From positions 21,948,001 through 22,012,000 of the forward strand of contig NC_135240.1 of assembly GCF_947623445.1 (NCBI RefSeq): DNA of 64,000 bases, read 5' to 3'. A program made the position numbers and the translations under genes. This DNA comes from Clavelina lepadiformis (lineage: Eukaryota > Chordata > Ascidiacea > Aplousobranchia > Clavelinidae). Shown here piece after piece: positions 25,301-40,300 of this stretch; position 1 is the stretch's first letter, and every line of letters starts with the position of its first letter. The notes below the pieces were generated by a model that was not told the DNA's origin, ran no database searches, and saw only the letters and a list, made by a program, of their open reading frames with translations.

Positions 25301-28300
25301 GTTATTTATTTGGGTCAAATAAAAAACTTATTCACCTGTAAGCTTATAAGAAGAACGATTTTCTCTGTCTAGGGCACGAGTGGTGGTGATGACGCCATTG
25401 GTACTGTCGATGCTGAAAGCTTCCGAATCGGAACTTTCTTGTAAGACGTAAGTCAGTTTCCCGTTTTTGCCTTAAAGTGATAAGCAGAATAGCCCATTGT
25501 TGCACAGCCTCTAACGTTAAACTGTATATCGATATTCTTCAATATTTACAAGCAAAATGAAAGGAAAAATCCTAACCCGAGTCTTCATCTGTCGCGCGGA
25601 CTCTAACTACGATGACTCCAGAACTCTGACTTTCTGTGACCTGGGCTTGATACACGGATTGCTCAAAACGAGGAGCAATATCGTTGACGTCAGATACGTG
25701 AATAACCAGGCTCTGAAAGAAATTTTTTTAAAGCGGTTGCACATGCAAGGAATGTCAGTGTAAGTTGTTGGTCCTCGTGATAGTTTGAGCTGTGTGACCA
25801 CCTACCTCGTAACTTGTAAGTTGGTTAAGAGCAGAACTGTCGGTCGCCGATATATTGAGGTGATGAACGGTGGCTCTTTCACGGTCGAGCTCTTTGGCCA
25901 GACTGATGACTCCTGGATAACAAGCGATCGTAAAATGAATTAATGGATGAGGATGCTTTACATCACTTCCAACTCCCTTCCTCTCTTGAATATTCTCATC
26001 AAAATCGGATCCTGACGCACCTGTATTTGGATCGATGTGAAAATAAGACATCTCATCCTTTCCGTCTGGGGTTGGATCGTCGCTGGACGCGGAAACCAAC
26101 ATATAAAGCACTCTTCCGTTCGCTCCGGAGTCTTTGTCCTCAGCAGCGACCCGCATTAGAGGATAACCAACAGGCTCGTCTTCCAGCAAGTAAGTCTCCC
26201 TCCTGCTCACGAATATCGGAGGATTGTCATTGATGTCACGAATGATGACGTTGCATGACGCAGTAGAAAATCTCGGTGACGTTGCGGAGCGATCGGTAGC
26301 CTGTAGAAAGTTTCACGTGGCAATACGGTAAGGTTGATTGTCTTGCTAAGAAAATTAGAGAAACAATGCTTGATTGATGCAATGAATGATTTTGCTTTTA
26401 TTGCAAGTCTAACAGATGCAAATTAACATGGAATTTTATTTATTCATGTGACTGAAAAAACAGCCGTAAAAATCTATAAGATCTGAACTTACAGTATCTG
26501 GTGTTTACCTTGCACATTTGCACATAAACGTTATACACAGTGCTCGCTTACTTTTATGACCAGAATGTATTCAGATATTTCTTCTCTATCCAGTGAAGTG
26601 TCCACTGAAAGCGCCCCAGAGTCGGCATCAATGACAAAAGCGTGAGCTGGACTCTCACTGACCAACGAGTAAGTGACCAATCCATCGGGGCCGGTGTCCT
26701 GGTCAGTGGCAGTGAATGTATAAACCTAAAAATACGCCAGAAAAAGGATTTGATAAACCCGCACATATGCTTCTTTGATCAAGATCATTTTAAAAAAGTA
26801 TTCGCATTGTTTCAAACGATAATTGTCATCATTGTGAGATTATAGTACCTTTTCCCCTGTTGCAGTATTTTCTGTCACCCCAAAGCTGTTATAACCCGAT
26901 GAAAACTTGGGAGTGTGGTCATTGATATCTCTAATGTTAATCTGCCCAACCAAAATGGATGAAGAAGTGGAAGAGATTTGCTTTTCTACCTGAAATATTT
27001 TTAAAAAATCAAAAATTACAGAGCAGTCACAACAACGTCTACAAGCGTAACAAAACCTAAAAGCAGTTTGCAGTGTGACTTATAAATAATTATAAAATTA
27101 CCATAATTGTGACATGCTGGCTACAAATTTCGCAGACAACAGAGCAAATTTTTAAAGACAATTCAATTTCAAAAGCCCACAGTAAGGTTATTCTAGTAAC
27201 TACCGTCAAAGTATATTGCGGACTGGCTTCGTAATCCAAGTAGCGATTTTGTGTAACTTCGCCTGTATTCCTGTTCACGCTAAACGCGTTATCGTCATTT
27301 CCGCTTATGATGCGATATGATGACGTGGATCGACGCCTTCTTGCTGTTAGGGCAACGTTGAAACTACAGTATAAACGCAAAAGTGCATTCACTTATTCTG
27401 TTGCGGCAATGGTATTGCAAGATTGCTGAAATATATCTTGCCAAAAAATAGATCTAATACTGTACTATTAAATAAGATTAAATACTACTTATAACATCAT
27501 ACTAGCTTATATATATCAGGAAATAAGGATCGTTGAAATCTCAGTACTTTGTTGCTGTTGATGAAATGCGAATAAACTGTCGGTGATCTTTCATGTTAAT
27601 TGATATCTAATTACTGCGGTCTTACCTTCCCAATACAGATCCGGGATTTCCTCCTTCACTTGGGGAAAATACAAAATGTGTGTCGTCGAACATCGCTGGG
27701 TTTGTATTCGCTTGCTGAACTTTGACCTACTTGCATAACCGGCAAATTAATATAGCACTGAAGTACTATACGATGTTTCACATCTACATAATACCGTATA
27801 CCTTAAACACAATTATACCTTCTCCTTTATTTTTTCTATGCTTTTTGTAACGTATTTGCTCAATTAAAAAGCGCTCTTGGTTGGAAACGTTTTAAAAATG
27901 ATCTACTAAATATGTTTCAAAAGGATAAAAGCAGTGGGTTCTTCTCAAACAAACATCGAATCAAAAAAACTGTAACCAAGTTATATCATAATAAAGAAAC
28001 CATCACCTTGAGCATTATGAAAGCAGAATTTTGAGGTGTTCCTTTATCACGGGCTTCAATGCGAAGTGTGTGATTTCCCAACCCAGTCTAAGAAATGGCA
28101 AAACATTTGTTTGAAAGATCTTAAAAAGTAGAGAAGATTAAGCTAAGTAAATTAAGAAAAGTAGAGTAAGCTAAGAAATCATGAAAACCTACCACAGAGA
28201 AGGGCGAACTAGTAGAAACGACGCCGGTTTGGGAATTGATAGAAAAGCTGGGAGACGAAGAAGGGATTATGGAATATACGATCTCGCCATTAGCGCCATG

Positions 28301-31300
28301 ATCTGCGTCGTATGCTTTCATATCCGCCACCCAGGTGCCTAAAAGAAACCGCAAGTTGGTTGCAACACTTCAACAGCTAGGTAACAATTCAGCAACAGTT
28401 GGACGTTATACATTATTATGTTAAACACATTTCAACAAAATGTGAATATAAGCATATCGCGCTCTAAGATAATAATTAAAGTACAAAACGGGAAAAACAT
28501 AATGCGAATATTTAGACATAAGTTTGACGACTTGTTAAATCTCTATGTTTAACCTGTTTCGGCGGTCCCTGGAACCACAGCAAGTCGATCACCTTCCCCG
28601 GCTACAAAAATTGGGCTATTATCGTTGACGTCAACAAGTATGACGTGTATTTTTGCCTGAGCCATATTCTGGTAGCCTCGCGCCTGAACAATGAGGAAGT
28701 AATCAGCTTCCGATTCAAAGTTCAAAGGAACTGAAGTGCTGATTTGTCCTGGGGTGCAATAAACATTAATCATTAGCATAAGTTAAAAAGATACATGATA
28801 TGTTAATAATGCAGTTTAAATGAGTGTATGGTGGTCACTATTAGCCGTTAATGAGCAGTTATTTTGCTAGTTACAGGCTAGTTTTAGCCATAATTTGCAA
28901 GAGACTAGTTAATCTGACAAGGTTTAGGCTCTTTGTAGCAATTCTAACCTGTTTGCGGATTAATTGCAAATTTTGAACTTGAAACAGCAAAGTCATACAA
29001 AATAGCTGCGTTTTGTCCAATGTCTTTATCCGTTGCGGCGACACTTCCAAGAACAGTACCTGTACGTCACAATGCATTATTACGGCTGTCACTACACTTC
29101 ACTGGAAAAAAATTGTACATTTGAAGCTATTTCTCGCAGTTTCTTATTATCCTCAGCTTAGTGATATAACATAGTAACCTAAACCTAACCTACATGGTCC
29201 TAATCTATATCTAACTCTAAATAAACCCTATAAATAGTGCAAATCAATATTTTGCATACCCATTCTACTAACCTAATCATCTATCTTTAACAACAGGCTA
29301 CATTACCTATTTACGATGAAAGAGTCACTTCCAATATTAATATGTGATAATGTCCACAGAAAGTAGTGGATGGTTTTGGAGCAGTACCTGTATTTGCGTT
29401 TTCCTCCACTGAGAAAGTATAAATGGAACTGGTAAACTGCGGTGGGTTGTCGTCAACGTCATCAACTGTAATGATGACGTCGGTAGTGCTGACACATGAT
29501 GTTGTATATTCAGATATGGGTCCCGGAAATCCCTCAGCAAGAATCTGAAAACATGTATATTCGATGAAGTCGTTGTAATTTTAGGACGTCATATTTTTCC
29601 ATGCGAAAACTTTACACCAAGCATATTCAGAAACAACGCTATGTAATACTTGATGTTTGTGTATGATTTATAGTTTGCTAATGTTGACCTCGAATCGGTA
29701 CGAGTCCTGTGTTTCTCGATCCAGCTTCGAGTTGAGATAAATTGTTCCATTTGGATAAATAGCAAATAACAAAGCACTTGGAGAGCTGACGATGCGATAA
29801 CTGAAAGCAGCAGATGAACTTGAGGCTGTTGCCCTTACGGTGCCAATGCTGTTGAAAAGGAAGTGTAATAGGAGTTATATGATAAATATAAATAATGACT
29901 AAATACATATGAAACAGACAAACAAGGAAATGAATAGAATATGGCCCTGAAAGCTATAGAGTATATCAGTCAGAACTGAATAATCACGATAGTAATACAA
30001 ACATTTTCGATGGCTCAAAATTCTCCATAACGTTGAATTTATAGTCGGAATTTGAAAACTCAGGGCAATTGACGTCAGGAGGTCGAGCTCGCACAACCAA
30101 TGACGTCAGTATTATGTGTGGAGGACTGCCGAGATCACGTACTTCAATTGATAATCTGCAAATACACAGCAATGCAAAAATAAACAAAAATTGTTAAAAC
30201 AGCTCCATATAAAAGAAAAAGCTAACAAATTTGCTATACGTTGCTGAATAAAATGTCACTTAAAACACCTGTAATCCATAGATTGCTGGGCAAGGTTGGA
30301 CTTAAGCGAGAGTTCACCAGTCGTGTAGTTAATGCTAAAGTAAGTAGAAGACGATGACAGCAAATACCTGACCTAAACAAAGGACAACCGCACAAATTTA
30401 ATACGGTAGCGACAACAGAAAATGTGGAAAGATAGTTATTAGATCCAACCAATTTTATCAAAAAAGAAGATAAAGCTTTTCTTTACCGTGCCGTTCAAAC
30501 CAGCATCATTATCCCTGGCATTTATGGTGGTCAGTTTAACTCCAAGTCCAGTGTTGTAGGGCACTGTTATCGGGTTCAGTTCCCCATCGACCGCCCCGCG
30601 CACTATGGGGTAGTTGTCATTGACGTCATTCAACGTAACAGTCACCAATGCAAACCCGTATTTTGGGGGAGTCCCCGAAGACGCAACCACCTGCAGTGAA
30701 CAGTATTGGGTTGATTTAATTTAAATATTATCAAAAAGGCTTGAAACAAAGTAAAAAGTTGCTGTACAGCAAATTCTAGGTCATGATTATTTCCTTAAGT
30801 TTGTCAACCCTAAAAACTAAAATCCCGGATACCTGGAAAGTTACTGAAAAGAATATTTCACGATCCATTTTTGCCTTTACAGTGACCTCACCAGATGTGG
30901 ATTCGACGTCAAACCAGCTGCTATAGGGAGGATCAGAGATGATAGAATATTTCACTGCATTCCCATCAACTGAATAAAATCAAAGAATACGTTTGTAACA
31001 AATGGACAATTAATATGCCACAGTTAACATCTTTCTCACAACCAGTTAAATTTTATGCAATAAGTTGACATCACCTTTTTGCACATGGCAATCTATATTT
31101 TATTTTGTGAAGTGGTCAAAAGATAGGGATGTACATAGCCATGAGATTCATGAGGACATACCGGCGGAGGCTGAGACTCTTCCCAAGAGGTAGGAAACAG
31201 GAACATCTTCTTCGGCAGTGAATTCATACGAGGACGAGGAGAAGACTGGTCCTCCTGTTGTGCTCCCATTGATGCTGATTATGATTCTTGCATCCAACTC

Positions 31301-34300
31301 AGATGTAAATCCTCCGCCATCCACCGCCTCCACGAGCAACTGAAAGTTCATCCCATCGACGAGATCACCCAGTGATTTGGACACGGTAAGGTCGCCTAAA
31401 ATGTTATCCAGCAGCAGAGGCAAAAATTACTAACAGAAAATTTCCGTAGCACCTGACTTGTTTAACTATATTTAGCTTCATTAAAGAAAGGTATAAGTAC
31501 GGTTTCACCTTCCGGAAAAGCTTATAACTTATAAGAAACTTGTAAACTTGTAAGAAACAGTTGACTTGATAAGAAGATGAATTGACAAACAGAAAGGACC
31601 AATGTGTTATCTAATCGCCTTATAAATATGCAAATGACTTAACTTAGACGTACCTGTGATAGAATCCAATTTAAAGAATCCATTTTCGTTTCCAGAAGTT
31701 AACTGATACGAGATTCTCCCGAACAGAGTCGGATCATCTGTATCATTTGCGCTAACTTTTGTCACTGGCGAATCAACATCGGCATTTCTGTCGACGTTCA
31801 CGACGTACATCGCAGGATGAAATACCGGACGATGTTCGTTGATGTCATCAACGGTGACGTAAACACGAGTTCGATCCCACAAACCAATCTAGGATAAACA
31901 GAAAAATGTAAACCCGCTGAGCAACATATTTCCCAACACCCAAATCTCGCTCTAATGGTATAAAGTTTAAAAACTTACATGCTGTGCACAGTATGAACCA
32001 CGTGTTAAACTTAGGTGAAGCATTTTAATCGGACCAAACCTTAAGTTATACCTGGTCTGTAGCTTGTATATCCAACTCATAGCTGTTGACCGTTTCCCAG
32101 TCAAGTGCTTCGCTCAAACAGATTTCACCAGTAGTAAAATTGACACTGAAGGCTGTCGGTTGTTCAACGGTGGAACCGATTACGAAGGAATAGACGAGAG
32201 TCGAGTCATCTTCTGTATCTGGATCATTTGCGCGAACCTGCATGAGTGCATATGGTCAAAGACGGTAAATAGGACATCACATTTAAAAGATTTTTAATAA
32301 TTATTATTTAAACGAATTAGATTTTGGAAAATCGCCTTTCTAAATCACTAGTGGGCGACAAGCGGAAGAAAATAGGCAATTCTTGAAGTTAGCTTTTCAA
32401 TAATAGTTTTTTAAGGAAGTGCTTATCGTCTGTTGGATCTTGGTTGGACCAAACAAAAGTTTTATCTGTCGGAATATTCCATCTAAGATCTTGTTTAGAC
32501 AATCTATTATCATATTTAAGAGAATGCAGAGAAGTGAGATGAAATTTGAGACTGTTGTTTGCTTTCATCAAGGATGAAAACTATTTCCAAGATTAGCCCT
32601 TTTGAAAAGATAAGATTCACAGCACAAAAACTAGGATACAAACTGCAATTTATTACTGACCACAAAATTCACTTGGAATTTTCACGAACGCATTTGATTA
32701 CACCTTCACATCGCTCCACTTACGAACGTTAGCGTATGCTTTCGGTAACTTATGAAATAAAACACAACATTTCCCACACAACACATCATATTTTACAACG
32801 ATTAAACATTGACAAGGTTTATTCAAACAACCATTACCCAGCACTAAAAGTTCGCAAATTAACATAGACCTAGTGCATTTTATTTAATATACAATATAAG
32901 CTCAGAAGACAGAACATGGATAATTGGATATTTTTTATTTGGTAAAATATTATGACGCCATAACGATTTCATGCATTTAAACCAGTTGGTCAACACGGAA
33001 TATAACGAAGGGTATTTAGGTTACAGTCCAAAGTGTGGTTACAATAGATAACCTCGGAATTGATTCGTTTCTGACTTAACGTAAGTAAAACCTGGCGACA
33101 TACATTGGTGCTGACGACAGAGGGCAACTACATATTCTGGTATTTTAAATACATTTCAAATAGCCGCACAGAAAGTTTGTTGACAACCTAGTCCAAATTA
33201 TTAACAGCTTACATGAAGCCGCGTGTAGGTAGGTATTTATTCGCAATTTATATTCCAGAAACCGTACGGGGAACATTACATAAAGGTTTTTGTTTTAGTA
33301 TTATGACGTCATAATTACAATCGCGACGTACGTTTCTTAGGTTAAGATGACATAAATAATCAAGAACGATATAATAAATCTGCAAAAAGAAACTTCAGTA
33401 GTGAAAGACGTTTATATTGGGTGGTATCCGCAACAAAAAGCTTCATTCACGAACACAATACCGAAATTTCATTTAAACGGAAAATGCCAGCTGTTCAAAG
33501 GATGCGACCATCACGTAGTGGGAACTTTACAACAATTTCGTCCATTTAAATGCTGTTCGAGCATTAATTCCTTGTTAACACTGAAGAGCTACAGGCAAAT
33601 TTATAGCAACGGCAGGTGTACACGTGTCTCAAATTTAGTCTTTATATAGACCTACAAATTTGCGATGCGAAATGGCTTATACAAAGAATTTGATGTCGCT
33701 GAAAGTATATTTCTTTAATTTAATTTTATTGTATGTTAACGTCAATAGGACACGCGTTTTGACTTTTCTTACAAAATCAACGCATACTGTATATAGTGAT
33801 CGAATTGTAATAAAAAGTCATTGTGTTCGAAATCCGTAATATAGGTTTGTCAGTATACGGCTGAATGGCATCATTAAAACGTCATTCCTAACGAGACGAT
33901 ATACATTTTTGACAATTCCATTGATCCGCTATCGCATGTCATAATCGCTGACGTTTCTAAAGACAACAAGCCCAAACAACAATCGAACTAAACCAACTTT
34001 CATGTGATGGAGTGCAAGCTCGGTTTCATCGCCGGCTTTTTTGTGAAATATCGTGAAAATCACAATCGAATGCCAGCGCAAAAATTTAAACAATTTGTAT
34101 GAGACGTATGATTAGGCCTCAAATAAATGGTTTCGCGAATAACTGAAAATGAATACACGTGCTCACAAAACTTAGAAATACATCCTTTTTTTCTGTTTTC
34201 AATAAGTGATTTTGAGAAATTCTACGGAAATACAGTCAAAAAATCACCTGGCTCCCTTTTAATTGAACGCAAGTTGAGGTAAATGAATACCGTGACTCCG

Positions 34301-37300
34301 TGAGGCACCGACATGTAATTTACATAGAAAGACATGTTCATCAGCAATTATAGAGTGTAACTTTGCTTCAGACTGATTGGGAATTGTGGTCACGTACGCA
34401 TCGGCTCAGCCAACAACGCGATTGTGGAGATAACGTATTCCAACAGGAAGATGCATTTTTAAGAAAAACGATCAACAGTACATTGACTCCGCTTTTTAAG
34501 GGCTTTGAAGGCAATAATCTTTTTCCAATTCGCAAAAAAATATGAAGACTATTTACCGGATAAAGTTTGCACATGCATGCTAGTGTGAACATGTTTTTCT
34601 GAAATTGTAGAAACAGTCTACAAACATCACATAATCTAGTATATTTATCCCCTGTGAAGTTACGCATATGAAAAGAAATTAAATCATCAACGAGTGAAAG
34701 GTTGTTGTTCAACCATAAATAAACCAAAAGAACGAATAGATTGCTTACAACTCTACTGTTTAATCGGTAAATAGTACAGCGCCTGGACAATAGAAAATCG
34801 TGAAAAGACTTCAGCAATTCTTCAATAAGCCGCTTGAAAAGCGATAGCTGGAAACAGTCTAGGTACAATAAGCAATGTAATCATTGAAGAAAAATATTTT
34901 CCTAAATTGAACAGTAGAATGAGTGAACTCTTAAGACAAACATAGCCACCCCGCATGTACATAACAAAAACGGCTTTATTGGAAACTCTTAAACAATTCG
35001 AAAATCTGGGCGTTTAAAAATGGGAGATGACGCAAGACATGTTAGCAACTTCAACATACGATTTCAAAGCCTTTGTGCAATTAAAAGGTTTGAGGTTTTC
35101 GTATTCTATACTCTAACTACATTCGATAAAATCACCAAAATTGAAAACGCATATAAAGACTGGCTGTGGTAACATAAGCCATCCTACAATGGCAAAGTAT
35201 TCCACAAACTACAATTAATGTAATTGATTCCTGACATTTCTAAACCTCCATGCTTTGGTTAGTAAATTATAAAACTGATCAAAAAACATGTTGAGATCGG
35301 TTAGTTCACAAAAACTGCAATGTTTCAAAATAGTTTTCTTGTAACACAAGTGACGCGACAAAGCACATAATAACCAATCGCGAGATGGCCAAGTTAAGGA
35401 TGAAGCCATATACATGAGACAATGGACAATTTACAAGAATCGAAACGTCGCTTTCGTGAAAGACAATACACAAGAGTGCACTAACAGGTGCGGGAGGGTT
35501 TTGAGAGGCAAAGTGTTTTGTTATATTAAACAAAATCACTTCTATAACCATCGCGTATTAATAATTCCTACAACGGAGGGTTTAATCTGGCGGGTATTAT
35601 TTTCAAAAACACGGCGACGCGAAGAGGTTTCGAGGGAAGTTTTGCTTAGAACAAGCCTAGAAATAATCGACAACACTATTATGACGTCACGTACAATAAT
35701 ACGGCGGTAAGGGCACTCACAGGGGCTCTCAACGATTTCGAAACGGTTCTCTGATTTACGAGCAAGGCACCTATTTCTAAAGGTGAGGATCGTGAATTGT
35801 TCGTATCGGGACCAAGGCGCACTAAAGTTATGACGGAAGACTTTGAAAATGCGAAGCCACGGGTTCTCGTCAACCTATCGTCACATCTCTAGTACTTCTA
35901 AGAGCGACGAAGACCGAAAGCTGAACCATATATATCCGGAACAAAGTATGCCAGAATATGAACACTTTAAACAATATGCTCAAAATCACTTGAACGTGAC
36001 ACTCTGTACGTAAACAAAATTACGTAATTCATCAACTTGGTAAACAATTAAGATGCCAGTAATCTTACAGCAATATGACATTTTTGTAAACTGTACTATC
36101 ATCAAGCGTAGTTGTTAATTACAAGCAATTGGCATGAAGGACCAAAAGTACAGCGAATTGCAGACTTATTGACCATAGCCTGGAATTCTTGGACACGTTC
36201 ATAAAACCATAAAAATTTGACATGGAGATCAAACGTAGACGTAAACGCATTGCAAATGTAAAAAAAACGTGTCAGCTACGAACAAGATAAGTCAAATACA
36301 ATCGCACTTGTGGGAAAACGGCGCCATAATGTGCTTAAATCATCTCAGTTGAAGGAAATGAACAAACTAGATCGAGCAACATTCTCATGGAGATCTATAA
36401 TGTAGCGATTGGCTGAAGTGGCGGAATGGGCTGGATGGATTAATTGTCGAGTATTTGCGTTTTGCCTTAAACGACTAAAAATGCCCCACACTTGGCCCCC
36501 ACCTTCGCTACACAAATAAATAACCGATGGCGTGCTGACGTCATCAGGTCTTGTTTGAGATGGATATGGCTACGTTTTACCTTAAACAATTTATTTCGTC
36601 AAATTTACTGAAAGAACCTTATATTTGTTCATCACAATATACAAATCGCTGTTAAAATTATTTACGTTCTGAGCCACCCTAATGTTAACGAAATCACCAT
36701 CAAATAATATTACCTGGCATTTTAAGATTTTCACGATTTTTTTTAAAAGTTAGGAAAATAACCTCCAATTCATTTTCAGTAAGACATCAGAATTATATTG
36801 TGCTGTCTTTGAACGCATTATACTGGGGTCAACCTTGTGACATATCTGATTAACTGTAGCAGATGAGAGGTATGTTAATCGGTTTTTGAAAGTGACACAT
36901 GATAAAGCTAAATGAAAGGTAATTATAATTGAATGCAAAAAGTTTAGATCGAAACGCTTATCTTATCGATTGTCATGAGAAAGCGCTATACAAAAAACAA
37001 GGCTATTGCAAGAATGGGGCGGAAAGTTGATGATAGCTGTTGAACTACTGTATTAGCGTGTCGTACATTGTTACAATTCCTAAAAAAAAATTCAATCTGA
37101 TTTTTCGACAGGTAACATTAAGCAAAGTTACACATTTCAATACAAAGTAACTATAGTTTGCTAAATGGATAATTTAAATCTTAATGTTTCTTTTTATACA
37201 AAACTCAAACTCTCAAAATCCATTTCGCAACCAAACAAAAAAATTTCGGTTTATGCGATTACCTCATACACAAAAACTCAGTTGTTAGGAGTTAAAATAC

Positions 37301-40300
37301 GTTGCCAAAACGCAGATTGTTACCAATATAGTCGCTTCAATACATTTGCCGATGGATTGACACAATAAGACGGCTTGTAGACATAGGTTTATAGGCACGT
37401 TCCTTTGACTTTCCATTCATGAGAGCAAAACGTTCCCCAGCACTTCCATTTTGCGAGAGCTTAATTAAAATCGCTGTCAGGACATTTGTATTACAAATCT
37501 GTTCGTATAGAATCTATACTATAGATGGTAACTATTGTGTTCTTGTCGAACAACTGTCATTTACGCTCGACATTGGGTTCAAACTATGCGTAAGGAAAAC
37601 TTACGTAGTGTCGTAACAAAGACGTGCGTGAGTACGCAGCGACGGCCAAGCCATTCAATATCACGCAAACAATGAAAAACAACGTTATTTTCATAGATAT
37701 GTTAAGAAAAATAAAATTATGCGTAAATTTTTAAAATAAACATTACGTATAGTAGTCGGAATAGAATATAATTTATACGTGAAGAAGTTACAGTCAGAAG
37801 TTACAACATAGAATGCAATTGTACATACAAATTCTAATATACCAATACGCCAAAGGTCATCAAGCAAGTGGGCAGATTAATAGAGCATTTATAAGTCCCG
37901 TGTGAATATACAGCCGGTAATTACAAATGCGCGTAGTGGTCTTATTTCATCAAAATCGGGTAAATGAATATCGACAGACATATCGTCGCGCTGATAAATC
38001 AAGACCATGGGTTGAGTTTAAAACAAAGGGTCAGTCGATTCAAAAAATAAATCTACTGCAAACATAACATTTTTGAAGTAATCCCCTAAAATACACTTTA
38101 GGCCTTCCAAATGGATATATCTGCAAAATTCTGTGTTTATGGAGCTCACTTTTCACAAAATTACTGCCAAACCCATTGAAAATTGAGAAGCGGAATAAAT
38201 GACTTGAAATCGCTTTTTCCTTCGATAAAAATTGAACCGGAATTGATTTTTCAAGTTCTTATAACCGATTTTTCGAGCTCCTTGATTTAAAATTGGACAA
38301 TATTTGATGTGAAATTAGGCGAATCTCCTGCCAGGGCTAAGTCAATTGATCTCACCCATAATAAGGGAGATTAAGAATAGCTGAAAGGTAAAGAATGTAC
38401 ATTAGATATAACGGATATGAGGATTATACAGATATAAACGTTAGGAGCATCGTTATAGTCTTTGCTGTTTTTTCGGCCAAACATCTTTGATCTCGTCTCA
38501 GAAAAAACATTCTGTCACAATCGGTCCGGCAAGCGATATTGACGTCTACAAAACGATAAAAGCATTTCCTAATCGCGAGTGCCGATATATCCTGCTGTTG
38601 ATATTGGACATTGTCACTAAAACCCACACACGGTAAACACGATAAGGCAGATGATAATATATTGTAGACTTATAAACAACAATTGTTCCACAATAGCAAC
38701 ATTACATTAGCTTTGGATTCCGTTCGACGGCTTGTCAGTACATAACATACATACAATATTGTTAAAACTACACGGGGTGTAATATAAGCGTAATGCGAAG
38801 TTTAATATTATGACGCACTCCGACTGTAATGTCTATTGCAAAATGCTCTGATAGATAACAACGAATATGGATGAGAGCTCGCTATAAATCTGTTACAATA
38901 AATGTCGGTTTTAAGCAAATTATTGTAAATTTAGCTAAAACCAAAATCATGTGAAAATAAACTAACTACGGCCAAAATGGCCTTGAAAAAATGACGTTGT
39001 GATTAACGTACGAATGGAAAACTAATCCACGATAACGACAAAGTTAAAATAACAAGATTTATAATGGCAATACGTCTGATTGTCAATGCCATTGGAGCTG
39101 GATTTATCAAGAATGAAACACAACGACGTGTAAAATAAATAAATAAGTTCTTTTTATAATAGTGTATGAAAGTCACACTGAGTCAAGTGAAACTGTATGT
39201 AGATAAAATGAAACCATTCTGTGCACGTTTCCTCTTATAAAGACAAAACAAAGGGTAAAGTTAGAAATTTCAAATGCCATAAATATCGATTTTCCAGGCC
39301 CTACCACTTAGGAAACCTCAATATGTTGTGTGTTGAGAAAATGCCATGGATTTTAGAGTGGGAAGTAAATGCAATGGGTTCTGTGCAATACGTATGTTAG
39401 ATTGCATCATGTAGCAATCTTAAAAGGCATAAAGCTGAGTTTTACAGAATTTGGGAAGTTATTGTGTTCAGCTATACGGACAAACCCGAATTATTTTTGC
39501 AAATTCCCCGATATTACTATGGGTATAGTAAAACTGTAACTTTATCAAATATCACTTAAATCATTTCTAAAACTTTCCCAAGCGATATATCACCGATATT
39601 TATCCCCAGAAAGTCAAAAATAAACAACATAAGCTATTCGGGTCCAGAAATCGACCAGTTACGTTTATCTAATTTTGTAAATTGAGAAGAAAGCATTGGA
39701 GAATGACACGCCAGAGAGACGGCAAAAATCAAACGTACGGGGCCCAATTTAAAGATTAAATTTAAGATAAGTAACATTAAACAGATGTGAATACGAGGAA
39801 AGGTTTAAAGCAACCGTCTCTTTCATACAAATATGTAGATATACCTGCAATGGTCATGGGAAACCTGGGCTAAAAGGTTAGGATAAAATGGCTTCGATTA
39901 AAGCCGTGGGAAATCTACAACCATTTGTAAGCTTTTGCACCCACAACAAGGTTGCAACTTGTGTTTTTTTATCAATCAGTGACCAATGGCTAGAAAGAGC
40001 GAAGTTCGCCCAATACAGCCTATATGAAAAGTTACTGTATATGGAATAAAATCTTATAAATAGTCAATCATTAATTACTCGAAACTATAAACTACAAACT
40101 ATACTATAAATTACTATAAACCACGTTTCACCATTTCTGCCATGTTTTGACCTAATTAATTGCTTGCTTGGTATGCTTCACTATAGTAGTAATCACTAAT
40201 CACTAAATCAGTATACTGTTCGGTGAAAATCAGTCAACTGCATGTCGATATTGTCAAGGGATCATGCGTGGAATATTAAAAGGTATAAATTGAAATCTGA

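Noticed and set aside
34368..34868. 166-codon open frame on the minus strand in cadherin intron 7
   Set aside because: Starts at TTG, has no recognisable domain or splice partner, and its composition looks like translated AT-rich intron.
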